Assembly: GCF_004365635.1 (NCBI RefSeq)
Contig: NZ_SOBH01000001.1
Location: 868,001 to 932,000, forward strand
Source: Litoreibacter halocynthiae
Lineage (GTDB): Bacteria > Pseudomonadota > Alphaproteobacteria > Rhodobacterales > Rhodobacteraceae
Direction of reading: 5' to 3'
Length of the DNA stretch: 64,000 nucleotides
Part shown: positions 63,886-64,000 of the stretch, piece after piece
Layout: each line of letters begins with the position of its first letter
Numbering within the stretch: the stretch's first letter is position 1
Made by a program: the position numbers and the translations under genes
The notes under the pieces: model-generated
The model's input: only the letters and a program-made list of their open reading frames with translations
What the model was told of the DNA's origin: nothing
Database searches by the model: none

Positions 63886-64000
63886 GGTTTCCTCCCCGAA
63901 ACACTTGAATATGACTTTGGCCCACCCTAGGGGCGACATTCCGCTCGCGTCAATTTATGACCCAGCGTCACAGTCGTTTTGCCTGCAGAATTTGCGGCGC

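Overview
The window looks like a chromosomal segment of a marine alphaproteobacterium of the Rhodobacteraceae (Roseobacter group). The evidence is a DMSP lyase of the DddP type, a DUF1476 ATP-synthase zeta-type gene next to purC, a GTTC-N7-GTTC (alphaproteobacterial) LexA box in front of uvrA, an RNase E with a large acidic insertion in its S1 domain, an in-frame prfB, and moderately GC-rich, tightly packed genes with many 4-nt overlaps. I see no phage, insertion sequence, integrase or CRISPR array. Most of the window is core chromosome with some accessory metabolism.

Layout. 1-3.5 kb: a DUF1476 gene (cut by the window edge) divergent from a purine operon purC-rraB-purS-adh-purQ. 3.5-6.7 kb: a DctB/DctD-type two-component pair whose regulator lacks the sigma-54 contact loop. 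7.2-10 kb: rne with a 450-nt leader. 10-17.7 kb: envelope and cell-wall genes (M48 protease, AMIN-amidase, PBP1A), an aminotransferase and prfB. 17.7-22.5 kb (minus strand): MFS transporter, bactofilin, M23 peptidase, DUF455 ferritin-like protein and a Bcp-type peroxiredoxin. 22.6-35.9 kb (plus strand): AsmA-like giant, queA, two MFS transporters, DUF924, an SGNH hydrolase, lpdA, uvrA with an SOS box, and a small membrane protein. 36-40.7 kb: a hydrolase-OsmC fusion, dddP, and, divergent from dddP, a DUF3445/methyltransferase pair.

40.7-43 kb holds an HU-like protein and four tRNA genes (Val-CAC, Val-UAC and two identical Asp-GUC). 43-48.7 kb is a valine catabolic cluster (isobutyryl-CoA dehydrogenase, 3-hydroxyisobutyryl-CoA hydrolase, 3-hydroxyisobutyrate dehydrogenase, methylmalonate-semialdehyde dehydrogenase) with a divergent LysR regulator. 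48.7-54.8 kb holds a CBS protein, coaD, two overlapping cyclophilins, DUF3179, a crotonase, a thioesterase and the rplM-rpsI operon. 54.8-64 kb (minus strand) holds a three-module RTX protein, then EamA, an unknown P-loop protein, metA, a lipoprotein-like hydrolase, ppk2 and tetR, probably co-transcribed, and finally a FadL-type outer-membrane protein.

How the parts relate: DddP would release DMS and acrylate from DMSP. MmsA, a few kb away, acts on the C3/C4 semialdehydes that close both valine and (in relatives) acrylate/3-hydroxypropionate catabolism. The most unusual items are the GAFTGA-less DctD, the paired palindromes at the purC promoter, the adh gene nested in the pur operon, the three-module RTX protein, and an uncharacterised P-loop gene beside metA. 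I did not find one clearly novel multi-gene system, so these are presented as leads.
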